From Spirochaetaceae bacterium (GTDB taxonomy: Bacteria > Spirochaetota > Spirochaetia > Treponematales > Breznakiellaceae): a stretch of 64,000 nucleotides of DNA. Shown piece after piece: positions 1 to 9,301 of the stretch. Positions within the stretch are counted from its first letter, which is position 1; each line of letters begins with the position of its first letter. Made by a program: the position numbers and the translations under genes. Where the stretch lies: contig JAITJI010000118.1 in the NCBI GenBank assembly GCA_031279015.1, forward strand, positions 33,105 through 97,104. The letters run 5' to 3'. The notes below the pieces were generated by a model. That model was given only the letters and a program-made list of their open reading frames with translations, was not told where the DNA came from and searched no databases.

Positions 1-1
1 C

Positions 2-730
2 GGTTCCGCGGTAAGGGCCTACCGGAAAACCGGCCTTAAGGCGCCCATTGGGATCACCTGGAATCCCAGCACTCCCCGTCCCGCCACCCGGAATGAGGCG
101 GACAAAAAGGCTGCCCTGACGGCCCGGGCGCTGGAAACGGAAGTTTTTATCTACCCCGTTTTGGGTAAAGGGTACCCCGAAATTGTCACCGGGGATTTGG
201 GATTATCCTTCCCCGTACAGTCCGGGGATTTGGAGATCATCGCCCAGCCCATCGACTTTATCGGGGTGAATTACTACAACGAAAGCCCCGTGGCCTTTGA
301 CGGGAAGGCGCCCTTAACATACAGTTCCAAACCTTCCTGGCAGGATACCAGTGAAATGGGCTGGCCCACGGTTCCCCAGGGCTTGAAGCGGCAGCTCGTC
401 TGGATTCAGGAAGTTTCCGGGGGCATCCCCATGTATATCACCGAAAACGGTTACGCCGGAGACGACAAGGTCGATGCCGAAGGCAGGGTCCATGACCGGG
501 AACGGATCCGTTATCTGCGGAAACATCTGGAACTGTGCGGGGATCTTATCAAGGAGGGGATCAACCTTAAGGGCTACTACGCGTGGTCCTTTGCGGATAA
601 TTTTGAATGGGCCTACGGGTATACAAAACGCTTTGGCATTGTGTATGTGGATTATGCCACCCAGAAGCGTTACCCCAAGGACAGCGCCTATTTTTTCCGG
701 GATGTTATTGCCGGATACGGAGAATGGTGA
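2..730 (+). CDS. beta-glucosidase, GH1 family (5' truncated by window edge)
   Basis: This is the C-terminal half of a glycoside hydrolase family 1 enzyme, which releases glucose or related sugars from beta-linked disaccharides, probably in the cytoplasm. The frame is open from base 2, so the gene begins outside the window. About 242 residues remain, against roughly 450 for the family. The catalytic nucleophile motif YITENGYAGDD is at about 435-465, FIGVNYYNESPVAF lies upstream, and the sugar-binding SFADNFEWAYGYTKRFG block lies near the end. A TTG at 161 could be mistaken for a start but is internal. The corC-like gene begins 12 bases after the stop, so the two may be cotranscribed. Family assignment is firm; substrate is unknown. 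Confidence 0.93.
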   Translation, partial: GSAVRAYRKTGLKAPIGITWNPSTPRPATRNEADKKAALTARALETEVFIYPVLGKGYPEIVTGDLGLSFPVQSGDLEIIAQPIDFIGVNYYNESPVAFDGKAPLTYSSKPSWQDTSEMGWPTVPQGLKRQLVWIQEVSGGIPMYITENGYAGDDKVDAEGRVHDRERIRYLRKHLELCGDLIKEGINLKGYYAWSFADNFEWAYGYTKRFGIVYVDYATQKRYPKDSAYFFRDVIAGYGEW

Positions 731-742
731 TAGTTCCCGCAA

Positions 743-2074
743 ATGGCAGACCCTCTTTTATGGCAGTTACTATTACAGCTTGTCCTGATCGGTATTAACG
801 CGATTTTCGCCTGCGCCGAGATCGCCCTGATATCTGTTAATGATACAAAACTGGAGCAGCTATCCGCCGCCGGGGATAAACGGGCGGGGAAACTCCTCTC
901 CCTGACAAAACAACCCGCCCGGTTTCTGGCTACCATCCAGGTGGGTATTACCCTGGCGGGTTTTTTGGGAAGCGCCTTTGCGGCGGATAATTTTGCCGAT
1001 AAACTCACCCTCCGCTTTGTTTCCCTGGGGATCAAATTGTCCCCGGTGACCCTCAACACCATCTCGGTGGTGATCATCACCATCATCCTGTCCTTTCTCA
1101 CCCTGGTGCTTGGGGAACTGGTTCCCAAACGGATTGCCATGAAAAAGGCGGAGGTCCTGGCCTTTGCCATGTCCGGCCTGATCTACGGCATCTCAAAGGC
1201 CTTTGCCCCTGTGGTGTGGCTCCTCACCAAATCCACCAATACACTGCTGCGGCTTCTGCGGATCGATCCCGAAGCCGAGGACGCGGGGGTTACCGAAGAG
1301 GAGATCCGCATGATGATCGATGTGGGCAGCGCCAAGGGGGCAATTGACGCGGGGGAAAAGGAGATTATCCACAATGTGTTTGAATTTGACGATAAAACTG
1401 TGGTGGAGGTAATGACCCACCGGATCGATGTTGTCCTGCTGCGGTCAAAGGACGATGATGCGGAGTGGGAACGGGTCCTCATGGAAAACCGCCACAGTTT
1501 CTATCCGGTCTGCGGGGAAACTTCCGACGACATCCTGGGTGTCCTCAGCGCCAAAGACTACTTCCGGCTTTCGGATCGCCGCCGCGATTCCGTCATTCGC
1601 TTTGCCCTTCGGCCCGCCGTTTTTATCCCCGAATCCGTCAGGACCGATGTTGTCTTTAAGAACATGAAGAGGAGCCGCAATCACTTTGCCGTGGTTCTGG
1701 ATGAATACGGCGGCATGAGCGGCATCCTGACCATAAACGATCTCCTGGAGCAGTTGGTCGGCGATCTGGGCGATGACAGTACCCTGCCCCCGGAACGTCC
1801 CCTGATAGAGAAAATCGGTCCCCGGCGCTGGCGGATCGGCGGCGCCGTCTCCCTGGACCGGGTGGAAAACGCCCTGGGCCTTCCCCTGCCGGCGGATAAA
1901 TACGATACCTTTGGGGGCTTTGTCTTCAGCCTCCTCGGCCAGGTCCCCGAAGACGGCGCCACCCCGGAACTTGAGGGCTTCGGCCTGGCGATCAGGATCG
2001 CCGCCATCAAGGATCACCGTCTGGAAGAGGCCATTGTATGGCTTAAACCCCAGGATGACTCCGGCGGCCCGTGA
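743..2074 (+). CDS. CorC/HlyC (TlyC) family CNNM-CBS membrane protein
   Basis: This 443-residue inner-membrane protein has the standard hemolysin-C/CorC layout. An N-terminal DUF21/CNNM region spans about residues 1-190 with three to four hydrophobic segments and the VLGELVPKRIA motif. A pair of CBS domains follows at about 205-335, including HFAVVLDEYGGMSGILT. A CorC_HlyC transporter-associated domain closes the protein at about 345-430 (GGFVFSLLGQVP). The family is linked to divalent-cation efflux; the hemolysin name is historical. The ATG lies 12 bases after the GH1 stop. A hairpin with a T-run follows the gene at 2117-2141. The ion carried cannot be told from sequence. Confidence 0.92.
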   Translation: MADPLLWQLLLQLVLIGINAIFACAEIALISVNDTKLEQLSAAGDKRAGKLLSLTKQPARFLATIQVGITLAGFLGSAFAADNFADKLTLRFVSLGIKLSPVTLNTISVVIITIILSFLTLVLGELVPKRIAMKKAEVLAFAMSGLIYGISKAFAPVVWLLTKSTNTLLRLLRIDPEAEDAGVTEEEIRMMIDVGSAKGAIDAGEKEIIHNVFEFDDKTVVEVMTHRIDVVLLRSKDDDAEWERVLMENRHSFYPVCGETSDDILGVLSAKDYFRLSDRRRDSVIRFALRPAVFIPESVRTDVVFKNMKRSRNHFAVVLDEYGGMSGILTINDLLEQLVGDLGDDSTLPPERPLIEKIGPRRWRIGGAVSLDRVENALGLPLPADKYDTFGGFVFSLLGQVPEDGATPELEGFGLAIRIAAIKDHRLEEAIVWLKPQDDSGGP

Positions 2075-2116
2075 ACACGGGGATGAATCAATTTTTTTGG
2101 GTTTTTTATGAAATTC

Positions 2117-2141
2117 GGCAATGGTGTGTTGCCTTTTTTTT
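2117..2141 (+). terminator. intrinsic terminator after the corC-like gene
   Basis: The stem GGCAA (2117-2121) pairs with TTGCC (2129-2133) around a 7-nt loop and is followed by eight T residues (2134-2141). The stem is short, but position and T-run fit Rho-independent termination. It also separates this operon from the TetR-type regulator downstream. Confidence 0.6.
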
Positions 2142-2164
2142 GGTGTCTTTGTTATGTTATAAGT

Positions 2165-2184
2165 GTTAACGACCGGTCGGTAAC
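2165..2184. promoter_or_regulatory. TetR-type operator dyad upstream of the tandem TetR gene
   Basis: This is a 20-bp inverted repeat, GTTAaCGACCGGTCGgTAAC, with one mismatched symmetric pair. The core CGACCGGTCG is perfectly palindromic. Size and centre resemble operators of TetR/AcrR-family repressors. It lies 44 bases before the likely ATG of the tandem TetR gene and just after -10-like sequence around 2150-2160. Autoregulation is the simplest reading and is an inference. Confidence 0.6.
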
Positions 2185-2228
2185 ATTCCCGTGAGGGTTC
2201 TAAGTTGTTGCGCCGGGAAAGGGCATTT

Positions 2229-3425
2229 ATGACAAAATCGGATATCATAGCGGCGGCATTCTGCGCCTGGGGCCGGGAACTCTATCAAACCACCAGTTTG
2301 ACTATGCTCGCCCGGACTCTGGGAGTCACCAAGCCCGCGTTGTACCGGCATTTTAAAAATAAGCAGGCCCTGTTAAAGGGGATGTACGAATCGTTTCTTG
2401 ATGATTACGTCACTGCTATCAAACCTCATTATGACCGGGCAATCGAGGCCGCCGATCCCCGGGAGGGTCTTCTTATCTTTACGCGCGCAGTTATCGACTA
2501 TTATGGGCGGAACATGGACGCCTTTATTTTTTCCCTGATCAAGGTATACGCCGACCTGGAGATCGGCAGCATGCGGGAGCAACTCCTCGTCCGGGGCATG
2601 GATATGCGGAAGCTGGGGCGCCTTGAGGAGAACCGGGATTGTTACCCTTCAACGATTCATCTGCTCATAGCAACCCTGACCTTTGGGGTGGCTTTTTTTC
2701 ATTGTTATGGTCACAGGCCGGAAGAAACCCCTTCGGAAGCTGCGATTCAGGAACTGATCACATCCCTGGAGGAAAAAGCCAGCCGAGGTCTGGGGTTTAA
2801 CAGGGAGTGGGTGGATGGTATTGACTATGAGCAACTGGAACGGTGGGCCGTGGAAAGGGCTATTGAACCCCAGGAAGAGGATGAACTGCTCCGGGCGGTG
2901 GCCGGCGCAGTGGCTGAGGCGGGTCCCTGGAACGCCTCCATGGATATGGTGGCCCGCCGTTCGGGTTTATCCAAAAGCGGCCTCTATGCGCATTTCAGGA
3001 GCAAGCAGGATATGCTCCGGCAGCTTTTTATGATCGAATTTCAACGAATGGCGGATTACGCCGAACTCTGCGTGCGTGAATCGACGGTTCCCGGGGAGCA
3101 GTTATACCTGGCCATCATCAGCATTGGCGTTTACCTCCGTTCCCGGCGGGAGATCCTCATCGCTATGGACTGGGTCAGGACCCGGCGGTTTGACCTGGGC
3201 CTGACGATCCCTCCCCGGATCTACAATATCTTTTCAGACATCAGGATTCCGCAGCCCGGAGCGGGGGAAACCCTGCCGGAACAGTCCGTCCAGTGGATTC
3301 TCTTCCTCATCGTGAACACTTTGATGCGCCGGTCTGTGGGAACGGACTTTCCCGGGATTGCCAATGACAGTTTTAGAAGACTGTACCGGTTTATTGTTTT
3401 GGGTATACAGGGATTTAACTTATGA
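2229..3425 (+). CDS. tandem TetR-family transcriptional regulator (two fused TetR units)
   Basis: The 398-residue protein contains two TetR_N helix-turn-helix domains in one chain. The first spans about residues 1-55 (LARTLGVTKPALYRHFKNKQ) and the second about 215-270 (VARRSGLSKSGLYAHFRSKQ). Each is followed by a helical region like a TetR ligand-binding domain. Normal TetR proteins are about 200 residues, so this looks like a head-to-tail fusion acting as an intramolecular dimer. ATG 2229 is preferred over the TTG at 2205 because GGGAAAGGG lies just upstream. A 20-bp dyad at 2165-2184 is the likely operator. The next frames lead into the tolC-mfp-RND operon, so the protein probably controls that efflux pump. 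The ligand is unknown. Confidence 0.88.
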   Translation: MTKSDIIAAAFCAWGRELYQTTSLTMLARTLGVTKPALYRHFKNKQALLKGMYESFLDDYVTAIKPHYDRAIEAADPREGLLIFTRAVIDYYGRNMDAFIFSLIKVYADLEIGSMREQLLVRGMDMRKLGRLEENRDCYPSTIHLLIATLTFGVAFFHCYGHRPEETPSEAAIQELITSLEEKASRGLGFNREWVDGIDYEQLERWAVERAIEPQEEDELLRAVAGAVAEAGPWNASMDMVARRSGLSKSGLYAHFRSKQDMLRQLFMIEFQRMADYAELCVRESTVPGEQLYLAIISIGVYLRSRREILIAMDWVRTRRFDLGLTIPPRIYNIFSDIRIPQPGAGETLPEQSVQWILFLIVNTLMRRSVGTDFPGIANDSFRRLYRFIVLGIQGFNL

Positions 3426-3577
3426 AACAGCCGCGGTATACTTCGGTATATTGCATTGAGCGGCAAAATGCCGCAAAGGCCGCGCTGTATGCGGGCCTAT
3501 CTCTGTTGGTTGATTCTGCGGATTCGGTGATACAGCACGTTTCCGGAATCAAGTCGTACCCGCCGCTGAGCGGGTAA
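3422..3577 (+). CDS. possible 51-aa small protein, unrecognised
   Basis: A 51-codon frame starts with an ATG that overlaps the TetR stop codon (ATGA) and ends 17 bases before tolC. It begins MKQPRYTSVYCIERQ and ends SYPPLSG. There is no signal peptide, membrane segment or known motif. The overlap suggests translational coupling. However, the frame contains a perfect GCGGCA-AAA-TGCCGC hairpin (3460-3474) and may simply be a structured spacer. I do not recognise the product. Confidence 0.3.
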   Translation: MKQPRYTSVYCIERQNAAKAALYAGLSLLVDSADSVIQHVSGIKSYPPLSG

Positions 3578-3594
3578 ACGGAAGGAGTCATGGT

Positions 3595-5049
3595 ATGATT
3601 CGAGTGTCTTATGGCGCCAGGAGGCGGACTGCCGGTCCGCCGCTCCCGGTATGTATCGTTTTGTTTTTCGTCCTCCCGGGATGTCTGTTCCTGTCGGGGC
3701 AGGAGGGGGGGGGCGCCCCGGTGACCGGACAGAATCCGGATGTCCTGCGGATATCTCCGGATGAGGCGGTGGACATGGCCGTCAAAAACAACCTGAACCT
3801 GGAATCGACCCGGATAGGTACGGAAACCAAGAAGCGCAAGTCCGATCTGTCATGGAATGTCTTCATCCCCTCGGTGGATATTGGGGGGAATTTGATCCGG
3901 TTAAATAAAGAGCCCGCGGGGATGACCATCCCGTTCCCGGATACAATGGGGGGGCCGATATCTATATCCGGCGGTTTCCAGTGGCGTGTGTCGGGTTCCC
4001 TTCAGGTGGCTTTAAACCTCAACTACGCCCTCTTTGAGGGAATGCGGAACACCCGGCTGGACTATGAGGCGGGACTCCTCTCCTATGACAAGGCCAGGGC
4101 CCAACTGGAACGGGATGTGCGGAAGTCCTACTACCAGATGCTGCTTCTGCAGGAAAATATCGCCCTCCTGCGGGAAAACTACGGGGCGGCGGAACGGCGG
4201 GTGGCCATGGCCAGGGCGAACTATCAGTCCGGGCTGATCCCCGAGGTAAACCTCCTCCAGGCCCGGGTGGCCATGGAGAACCTGAAGCCCACGATAGATC
4301 AGGCGGAAAACGGCCTGAAGCTCAGCATGGCCTCCTTTGCCAATAACCTGGGGCTTCCCTACGGTGTCCAGTTTGAGCTGGCGCCGGTAACGGAGGAAAT
4401 GGTTTTTATTCCCCTGGATACGGAGGAGCTTATCTCCAAGGCCGCTTCCGCTCGTCCGGATATTCTGGAATTAAAACAGAACATCCTCCTCCTGAAGAGC
4501 ACCCGGAAGCATACCCTCTATCAGATCTACTCCCCAACCTTGAGCTTGAGCTGGAACGCAGACCCTACCTTTTCCAAAAATCCCTGGAAGGATAACTGGT
4601 TTAAGGGCGATAACTGGAGTCAATCTTCCGGCATGTTCCGGCTGACCCTGGCCTTCAGGCTCAACACCCTGTTCCCCTTTACCTCGGAAGGACAGGGCCT
4701 GAAAACCCTGGATGACAACATCCGAAGCCTCAACATCAGCCTTGCCCAGGCGATCCGGGGGACGGAGATCGAGATCTACAACACCATTCTTACCCTGGAA
4801 GCGGCCCGGAACACCGTAGAAGCCCAGAATCTGACGGTAGAATTGGCGGAACGGACCTACCGGCTCACCGAAGAGGCTTACCGGGCGGGGTTGACCGAAC
4901 TTTTGGACGTACAGAACGCTGAGCTGGAATTGCACAAAGCCCGGATCGGCGTATTAGAACAGCAGTATAACTATATCAGGGGTCTCATTGACCTTGAATA
5001 TGCTATCGGCGTTCCCTTTGGAACCCTTTCCGCAGGAAAGAGGAGTTAA
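3595..5049 (+). CDS. TolC-family outer-membrane efflux protein
   Basis: This is the outer-membrane channel of a tripartite efflux system, 484 residues long. The N-terminus has a basic stretch followed by a hydrophobic signal (VCIVLFFVLPGC). The LPGC could be an unusual spirochaetal lipobox, or the signal may be cleaved by signal peptidase I. Two OEP repeats follow, with long helical blocks such as RDVRKSYYQMLLLQENIALL and the repeat-end motif AYRAGLTELLDVQNAEL. The start ATG has GGAAGGAG 7 bases upstream. The stop is 3 bases from the membrane-fusion gene, so the genes form one operon with the RND pump and probably the TetR regulator. Confidence 0.92.
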   Translation: MIRVSYGARRRTAGPPLPVCIVLFFVLPGCLFLSGQEGGGAPVTGQNPDVLRISPDEAVDMAVKNNLNLESTRIGTETKKRKSDLSWNVFIPSVDIGGNLIRLNKEPAGMTIPFPDTMGGPISISGGFQWRVSGSLQVALNLNYALFEGMRNTRLDYEAGLLSYDKARAQLERDVRKSYYQMLLLQENIALLRENYGAAERRVAMARANYQSGLIPEVNLLQARVAMENLKPTIDQAENGLKLSMASFANNLGLPYGVQFELAPVTEEMVFIPLDTEELISKAASARPDILELKQNILLLKSTRKHTLYQIYSPTLSLSWNADPTFSKNPWKDNWFKGDNWSQSSGMFRLTLAFRLNTLFPFTSEGQGLKTLDDNIRSLNISLAQAIRGTEIEIYNTILTLEAARNTVEAQNLTVELAERTYRLTEEAYRAGLTELLDVQNAELELHKARIGVLEQQYNYIRGLIDLEYAIGVPFGTLSAGKRS

Positions 5050-5052
5050 TCA

Positions 5053-6048
5053 ATGAACAGGAGAAACAGTACAGGAATCCCCTGGAAGGGGACCTTATAC
5101 ATAGGCGCCTTTATGGCGATCATCCTTTTTTCCGGATGTGAACAGATAAAGGCGGCACAGGATAGAATCCGGGGGGTGGGGAACAACCCTAATACGGCAG
5201 CCGCTGTAGTTCCGGAATTGCCGGTTTTTGCGGTGAACACTACCACCGCCGTTAAGGGCCTGATACGGGACTACCTGGCCCTTTCCGGGGATATTATTGC
5301 CGGTTCCACGGTGGATACCTTCTCCGAAGTGGCGGGGAAGGTAACCCGGCTCTACACCGCTGCGGGCAGGCGGGTCCGCAAGGATGATCCCATTGCCGAG
5401 GTGGATCCATCCCGTCCGGGAATGACCTACATACCGGCGGTTGTCAAGGCTCCTATTTCGGGGACCATCGTGACTCTGTCCGCCCAGGTGGGGATGACGG
5501 TGAGTCAGGCGGTGCCCCTGGCCCGGATAGCTGCGGGAAGCGCCCTGGAGATACGGCTCTACGTGGCGGAACGGTTTATCTCCCGGATCGCCCTGCGGCA
5601 GCCCTGCGAAATCACCCTGGACGCCTGGCCGGGGGAGGTGTTCCGGGGCAGCATTACCGAAATAAGCCCGGTGGTAGATCCCGCATCCCGGACCATGGAG
5701 GTACGAGTCAATGTGGAGAATCCCGGCTCAAGGCTCAAGGCGGGGATGTTCGCCAAGGTCAGGATCATCACGGAACAGAAAAGCAATATCGTTAAGATCC
5801 CCGCAGGAGCCCTGATACGGCGTTTTGGGGAGGACTATGTTTTTGTCGTGGAAACAGACCCCGGCAATTCCAAGGGGTATATCGCCCGGCGGAAGGTGGT
5901 AAAGGCGGGGATCCTGATCGACGGGGTCCTTGAAATCCAGGAGGGCCTGGCGGCGGATGACGAGATCATAGTCCGGGGACAGACCCTTTTGGAGGATGGA
6001 ACCCGGATTAACGTGATTGAACGGGTAGCGCCCCTGAGCGTTAATTAA
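5053..6048 (+). CDS. RND efflux periplasmic adaptor (HlyD/MFP family) lipoprotein
   Basis: This 331-residue adaptor links the inner-membrane RND pump to the TolC channel. The N-terminus has a lipoprotein signal ending AIILFSGC, so it is probably anchored in the inner membrane. The lipoyl/barrel-sandwich half-motifs are visible as GDIIAGSTVDTFSEVAGKV and APISGTIVTLSAQVGMTV. The beta-barrel region RLKAGMFAKVRI and the membrane-proximal domain follow. The alpha-hairpin is very short: the two lipoyl halves are separated by only about 25 residues. It sits between tolC and the RND gene with tight spacing (3 and 13 bases), which fixes its role. Confidence 0.92.
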   Translation: MNRRNSTGIPWKGTLYIGAFMAIILFSGCEQIKAAQDRIRGVGNNPNTAAAVVPELPVFAVNTTTAVKGLIRDYLALSGDIIAGSTVDTFSEVAGKVTRLYTAAGRRVRKDDPIAEVDPSRPGMTYIPAVVKAPISGTIVTLSAQVGMTVSQAVPLARIAAGSALEIRLYVAERFISRIALRQPCEITLDAWPGEVFRGSITEISPVVDPASRTMEVRVNVENPGSRLKAGMFAKVRIITEQKSNIVKIPAGALIRRFGEDYVFVVETDPGNSKGYIARRKVVKAGILIDGVLEIQEGLAADDEIIVRGQTLLEDGTRINVIERVAPLSVN

Positions 6049-6061
6049 GGAGGAGATCGTC

Positions 6062-9000
6062 ATGAGTTTTGCCAAAACCGCGGTTTCGCGGCCTACCACT
6101 ATATTTATCATTTTCCTGCTCCTTATCGGCTTGGGGATTTTTGCTATGGTGAATCTCCCCATCGATCTCTTCCCTGAGATTAACCCCCCCTACCTGGTGA
6201 TATCTACCACCTACACCGGAGCAGGTCCTGAAGAGGTGGAACGGTCCGTCAGCCGGATCCTGGAGGCGGCCCTCTCCGGGGTTTCGAGTCTGGAAAAGGT
6301 GACCTCCACCTCTTCCAAGGGTTCCAGCATGGTGATCCTGGAGTTTACCTACGGGACCGATCTGGCGGACGCATCCAATTCCGTGCGGGACGCCCTGGAA
6401 CGGGTACGGACTTACATGCCCGTCGGGGCGAATAGCCCGATGATATTCCGGTTTGATCCCTCCATGATCCCCATCATGGGCCTCATGGTTACCGGAAACC
6501 GTTCCCCGGAGGAACTGCGGGAAATGGCGGAGGATACCATCGTTCCCCGGATAGAGCAGACCCCCGGGGTAGCCACTGCTTCGGTAAGCGGCGGCCGGCA
6601 GAAGATCATCCGGGTGGAGATCCCCCAGTCCCGGCTTGAGGCCTATGGTCTTACGGTAACCCAGATGCAGCAGATGCTGGCATCCCAGAACGTGCAGGTT
6701 GCCGCAGGGACCATCACCGAAGGGGGTCTTTCCTACCTTCTTACTACCATGGGGGAGTATACTTCCCTGGATCAGATCCGGAACACGGTGATCTCCTACA
6801 AGGGAGGGGGTGTGTCGGGTACCGGTCAGGTGGAATTGCCCCGGAGCGTATACCTTCGGGATGTGGCCAATGTGTTTGAGGGCTACCGGGATGAGACCAG
6901 CACGGTTTATGTAAACGGAGTTCCCGCAGTAATGATGTCGGTCCAAAAGCAGAGCGGCAAGAATGCCGTTCAGACCGCCCGGGATCTGCGGGCCCGCCTT
7001 ACCCGGATGACCCGGGAACTTCCCCAGGATATAAAGATCACGGAGCTCTTCAACACCACCGATCAAATAGAAGATTCCCTGAATCAGGTTACCTCTACCG
7101 CCCTCTCCGGGGGTTTGCTGGCGGTGCTGATCCTCTTTGTCTTCCTCCGTTCCATTAAGCCCACCCTCATTATCGGGATCAGCATCCCCGTATCCATCTT
7201 TATTACCATGATGATGATGTACTTTGCGGGCCTCACCCTGAACCTGATGACCATGGCGGGGCTGGTCCTGGGGATAGGGATGCTGGTGGATAACTCCATT
7301 GTCATCCTGGAAAATATCTACCGTTACCGGGAGAAGGGGGCCAAGCTCCAGTCCGCCGCTGTGCTGGGGGCCCAGGAGATGATCGTGGCCATCATCGCTT
7401 CTACCCTGACAACCATCTGCGTTTTTGCCCCCCTGGTAGCCTTTCAGGGGATGCTGGAAATGGCGGGGGAGATGTTTGCAGGCCTGGCCTTTACGGTGGT
7501 CATATCCCTGGCTATATCCCTTCTGACCGCCATCGTCCTGGTTCCGGTTCTGTCCAGCCATTACTTTCCCCTGGTTACCCGTAAGCAGAAACCTCTCCGG
7601 GGGCCTCTGGCCGCGATTGACCGGGTCTTTGAACGCTTTTTTGCCGGTCTGGAAAATGTCTACCGCCGGGCGATTAGCCGGGTTCTGCGGCACAAGCTGA
7701 TCGTTATTCTGGTGCTCCTGGTTCTTTTTGTGGGAAGCGTCTTTATGATCCCCGTGATAGGCTGGGTTTTTATGCCCGAACAGGCGGCGGATGCGGTTTC
7801 TATTAATGTAATCCTCCCCATGGGCACCCCCCTGCAGGAGACCGAATCCGTATTACGGCAGATCCAGGGTATCGCCGAAAAGGAGGTGAAGGGGTACGAC
7901 CGTATGGTGCTTAACACCGGAGGCGGCGGTATGATGGACATGGGCGGAGGCAGCAATGCGGGGTCCCTGCGGATCAACCTGCCTGAATTTGATAAACGGA
8001 TCGACAGCGCCGACGATATCAAGACAAAAATGCGGGCCCACTTCAATGAATTCCCCGGGGTTATCTTTTCCTTTAGCGGCGGGGGCGGCGCCATGATGAG
8101 CGGCACTCCTATAGATATTGTTATCAGAACCGACAACCTGGTAAAGGGGAAGGCCATTGCGGATCGGATCGCCACCCTGATCCGGGAAGAGATCCCCGAT
8201 GCTACCGAACCCCGGGTGGGCCTCCAAGACGGCCTCCCCCAGATCGAGATTGAGGTTGACCGGGATCGGCTCTACGCCCTGGGGCTTAACACCTACACCG
8301 TGGGGAACGAAATCAAGGCCGCGGTAGACGGCGTTACCGCTACCCGGTACAAGAGCGGGGGCCACGATTACGATGTGGTGATGATCCTCGCCGAAGCGGA
8401 CCGGAACACCAGACCGGCCCTGGATCACATCTTTGTGAACAGCCAGGTAGCCGGCCGGGTACCCCTTTCAGGATTTGCCTCCTACCGGGAGGGCACGGGG
8501 CCTATGACCATCAACCGGGAGAATCAGAGCCGGGTTATCCACGTAACCGCCGGGGCGGTGCCGGGCGCCAGGATCAACATCCTGGAGGAGCAGGTCCGTT
8601 CCCTGGTCACTGCGCAGATCCCCGCGGAGGATGATGTGATCATCGAATACGCCGGGGACAATGCGAATATGATGCGGATGATGAGCCGTTTTGTGCTTAT
8701 CATGGTGGTGGCGGCCTTCCTTGTCTTTGGGGTTATGGCGAGCCTCTTTGAGTCCTTCCGGGATCCCTTAATCATCATCTTTACCATTCCCCTTTCGGTG
8801 ATCGGGATTGTGGCGATTTACCTCATCACCGGAACAACCTTTAACATCCTTACCGCGGTGGGCCTCCTTGTGCTGATGGGGGTTATCGTGAACAACGGCA
8901 TTGTTCTTGTGGACTACACCAACCTGCTCCGTAAGCGGGGATTCTCCCTCCACGACGCCTGTGTGGAAGCTGCGGGGAACCGCCTCAGGCCCATCCTGAT

Positions 9001-9301
9001 GACCACCCTGACCACCATTCTGGGGCTGGTACCCATGGCCTTTTTCCCCGGGGAGGGTTCGGAAATGGTAGCCCCCATAGGGAAAACCGTACTGGGGGGC
9101 CTTTCCTTTGGTACCCTGATGACCCTTTTCCTCATGCCTACCATCTATGCGATCATGAACAAACGTTCCGATGAGCGGACAGCCCGGGCGGAGGCCCGGC
9201 GTGAACGGATCGCTGCGGGTCTCTCCCGAAACCAGGGGCTGAAAAAACAACGGGACGGCGGGGATGCCAAAGCCGCCGGCGTCAGGGAGGCCGGATTATG
9301 A
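6062..9301 (+). CDS. RND-family efflux transporter, HAE1-like
   Basis: This 1079-residue proton-driven inner-membrane pump has the duplicated RND plan: a TM helix at about 10-30, a large periplasmic loop, TM2-6, a second loop and TM8-12. The porter entry motif GAGPEEVERSVSRILE is present. The TM4 motif is GMLVDNSIVILENIYRY, with one acidic residue where AcrB has Asp-Asp. The TM10 region reads GVIVNNGIVLVDYTN, lacking the AcrB lysine, as in many HAE1-type pumps of non-enteric bacteria. The second loop has glycine-rich stretches (GGGGMMDMGGG). GGAGGAG precedes the ATG. The stop overlaps the PII-like gene (ATGA). Substrates are probably hydrophobic drugs or lipids, which is an inference. Confidence 0.94.
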   Translation: MSFAKTAVSRPTTIFIIFLLLIGLGIFAMVNLPIDLFPEINPPYLVISTTYTGAGPEEVERSVSRILEAALSGVSSLEKVTSTSSKGSSMVILEFTYGTDLADASNSVRDALERVRTYMPVGANSPMIFRFDPSMIPIMGLMVTGNRSPEELREMAEDTIVPRIEQTPGVATASVSGGRQKIIRVEIPQSRLEAYGLTVTQMQQMLASQNVQVAAGTITEGGLSYLLTTMGEYTSLDQIRNTVISYKGGGVSGTGQVELPRSVYLRDVANVFEGYRDETSTVYVNGVPAVMMSVQKQSGKNAVQTARDLRARLTRMTRELPQDIKITELFNTTDQIEDSLNQVTSTALSGGLLAVLILFVFLRSIKPTLIIGISIPVSIFITMMMMYFAGLTLNLMTMAGLVLGIGMLVDNSIVILENIYRYREKGAKLQSAAVLGAQEMIVAIIASTLTTICVFAPLVAFQGMLEMAGEMFAGLAFTVVISLAISLLTAIVLVPVLSSHYFPLVTRKQKPLRGPLAAIDRVFERFFAGLENVYRRAISRVLRHKLIVILVLLVLFVGSVFMIPVIGWVFMPEQAADAVSINVILPMGTPLQETESVLRQIQGIAEKEVKGYDRMVLNTGGGGMMDMGGGSNAGSLRINLPEFDKRIDSADDIKTKMRAHFNEFPGVIFSFSGGGGAMMSGTPIDIVIRTDNLVKGKAIADRIATLIREEIPDATEPRVGLQDGLPQIEIEVDRDRLYALGLNTYTVGNEIKAAVDGVTATRYKSGGHDYDVVMILAEADRNTRPALDHIFVNSQVAGRVPLSGFASYREGTGPMTINRENQSRVIHVTAGAVPGARINILEEQVRSLVTAQIPAEDDVIIEYAGDNANMMRMMSRFVLIMVVAAFLVFGVMASLFESFRDPLIIIFTIPLSVIGIVAIYLITGTTFNILTAVGLLVLMGVIVNNGIVLVDYTNLLRKRGFSLHDACVEAAGNRLRPILMTTLTTILGLVPMAFFPGEGSEMVAPIGKTVLGGLSFGTLMTLFLMPTIYAIMNKRSDERTARAEARRERIAAGLSRNQGLKKQRDGGDAKAAGVREAGL

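Noticed and set aside
6041-7693. 550-aa minus-strand open frame over the RND gene
   Set aside because: It is antisense to a clear RND transporter. It is low in hydrophobic order, rich in His/Gly/Pro as expected of a shadow frame in GC-rich DNA, and has no ribosome site.
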